From an uncultured Oscillospiraceae bacterium (lineage in GTDB: Bacteria; Bacillota; Clostridia; Oscillospirales; Oscillospiraceae), in the NCBI GenBank assembly GCA_910578505.1, contig CAJTPV010000010.1, forward strand, positions 1-64,000: a stretch of DNA of 64,000 nucleotides. The letters are read 5' to 3'. The notes beneath the pieces are model-generated. The model was not told where the DNA came from, made no database searches, and saw only the letters and a list, made by a program, of their open reading frames with translations. Shown piece by piece: positions 63,455 through 64,000 of the stretch; the stretch's first letter is position 1; the number at the start of each line of letters is the position of its first letter. A program made the translations under genes and the position numbers.

Positions 63455-64000
63455 ATGGCATTTGAAGGTCTTTCCGAAAAACTGAATGCCGCGTTCCGAC
63501 GCCTGCGGGGCAAGGGGCGCATTACCGAGGCCGACGTCAGAGAGGCGATGAAGGAGGTCCGGCTGGCTCTGCTGGACGCCGACGTCAGCTATTCCGTTGT
63601 CAAGGACTTTGTGGCCAAAATCACTGAGCGGGCCGTGGGCGGCGACGTGCTGGAGAGCCTGACCCCCGCTCAGCAGATCATCAAGATCGTCAACGAAGAG
63701 CTGACGCAGCTCATGGGCGGCGGCAATGAGAAGCTGAATATGGCCTCCCACCCGCCGACCGTTATTATGATGGTCGGTCTGCAGGGTGCCGGTAAAACCA
63801 CCAACGGCGCAAAGCTGGCGGGCTATCTGAAAAACAACATGGGCAAGCGGCCCCTGCTGGTGGCCTGCGACGTCTACCGCCCCGCCGCGATCACCCAGCT
63901 GCAGGTGGTGGGCGAACAGCTGGATATCCCGGTGTTCGCCCTGGGCCAGGTGAACCCGGTGCAGATTTCCCAGCACGCTGTCCGCTACGCCAGGGAGAAC
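63455..64000 (+). CDS. ffh: signal recognition particle protein Ffh, cut by the right edge
   Basis: First 182 codons of the SRP GTPase that binds signal sequences and targets membrane proteins. ATG 63455 has GAGGAG in front. The N-terminal four-helix domain (MAFEGLSEKLNAAFRRLRG, then EADVREAMKEVRLALLDADV) and the G domain with P-loop GLQGAGKTTNGAKL near residue 107, followed by CDVYRPAAITQL, are visible. The rest of the G domain and the M domain lie beyond 64000. Confidence 0.97.
   Translation, partial: MAFEGLSEKLNAAFRRLRGKGRITEADVREAMKEVRLALLDADVSYSVVKDFVAKITERAVGGDVLESLTPAQQIIKIVNEELTQLMGGGNEKLNMASHPPTVIMMVGLQGAGKTTNGAKLAGYLKNNMGKRPLLVACDVYRPAAITQLQVVGEQLDIPVFALGQVNPVQISQHAVRYAREN

Overview
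The window is a GC-rich chromosomal segment of a spore-forming member of the Clostridia. An Oscillospirales-type gut Firmicute is my best guess; no rRNA is present to place it. Three things support this: sporulation genes (spoIIP, the gerW/ytfJ homologue, a sporulation-type DD-carboxypeptidase), the ispH-rpsA fusion beside cmk and plsC, and sigma-A promoters of the low-GC Gram-positive kind (many TTGACA-N17-TATAAT) in a GC-rich genome. No tRNA, rRNA, CRISPR array or insertion sequence was seen.

Layout. 1-333: AT-rich edge with a palindrome and back-to-back promoters. 334-12565: metabolic and stress genes (beta carbonic anhydrase, MATE efflux, Bcp peroxiredoxin, htpG with a perfect CIRCE operator, pepT, glgA with a long low-complexity N-terminus, a cysteine-desulfidase-family enzyme, an MBL hydrolase, a Lar-like zinc protein, a PRTase). 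12697-20420: rpoB-rpoC, standing alone without rplJL in front or rpsL behind. 20436-27276: shortened M42 peptidase, Sel1 protein, pfkA, a YczE-like membrane protein with a GH36 alpha-galactosidase, YbaK deacylase. 27304-29191: AT-richer island 1 (two XRE regulators, an unknown protein, a SLOG/DUF1273 protein), with one regulator bracketed by a 22-bp direct repeat. 29216-42097: a long minus-strand run of conserved clostridial housekeeping and sporulation genes (M50 protease, scpA, scpB, DUF2953, gerW, DD-carboxypeptidase, rluB, ywqG-like, rpiR-type regulator, flavoprotein, cmk, plsC, ispH-rpsA, spoIIP). 42182-42907: DUF554. 43062-45396: island 2 (Fic protein, decayed SLOG gene, three tandem XRE regulators). 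45472-54296: minus-strand run with a zinc-finger Clp ATPase, CvpA, DUF5711, truA, the ECF energizing module (ecfT, ecfA2, ecfA1) and an rRNA-type methyltransferase. 54468-57683: a 1,029-residue protein with flagellin-like ends around a glycine-rich beta-solenoid. 57743-61692: M81 peptidase, birA, split chromate transporter. 61779-64000: cysK, then ylxM and ffh, which runs off the right edge.

The most unusual item is the flagellin-bracketed giant protein at 54514-57603, preceded by an exact sigma-D -10 octamer (GCCGATAT). Next are the two related XRE/SLOG islands, the repeat-bracketed XRE gene, the CIRCE site at htpG and the perfect palindrome between the -35 and -10 of the M81 peptidase promoter. 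Starts were chosen from Shine-Dalgarno spacing and, in several cases, from promoters that rule out longer reading frames. Family names rest on motif recognition by eye; no database search was run.
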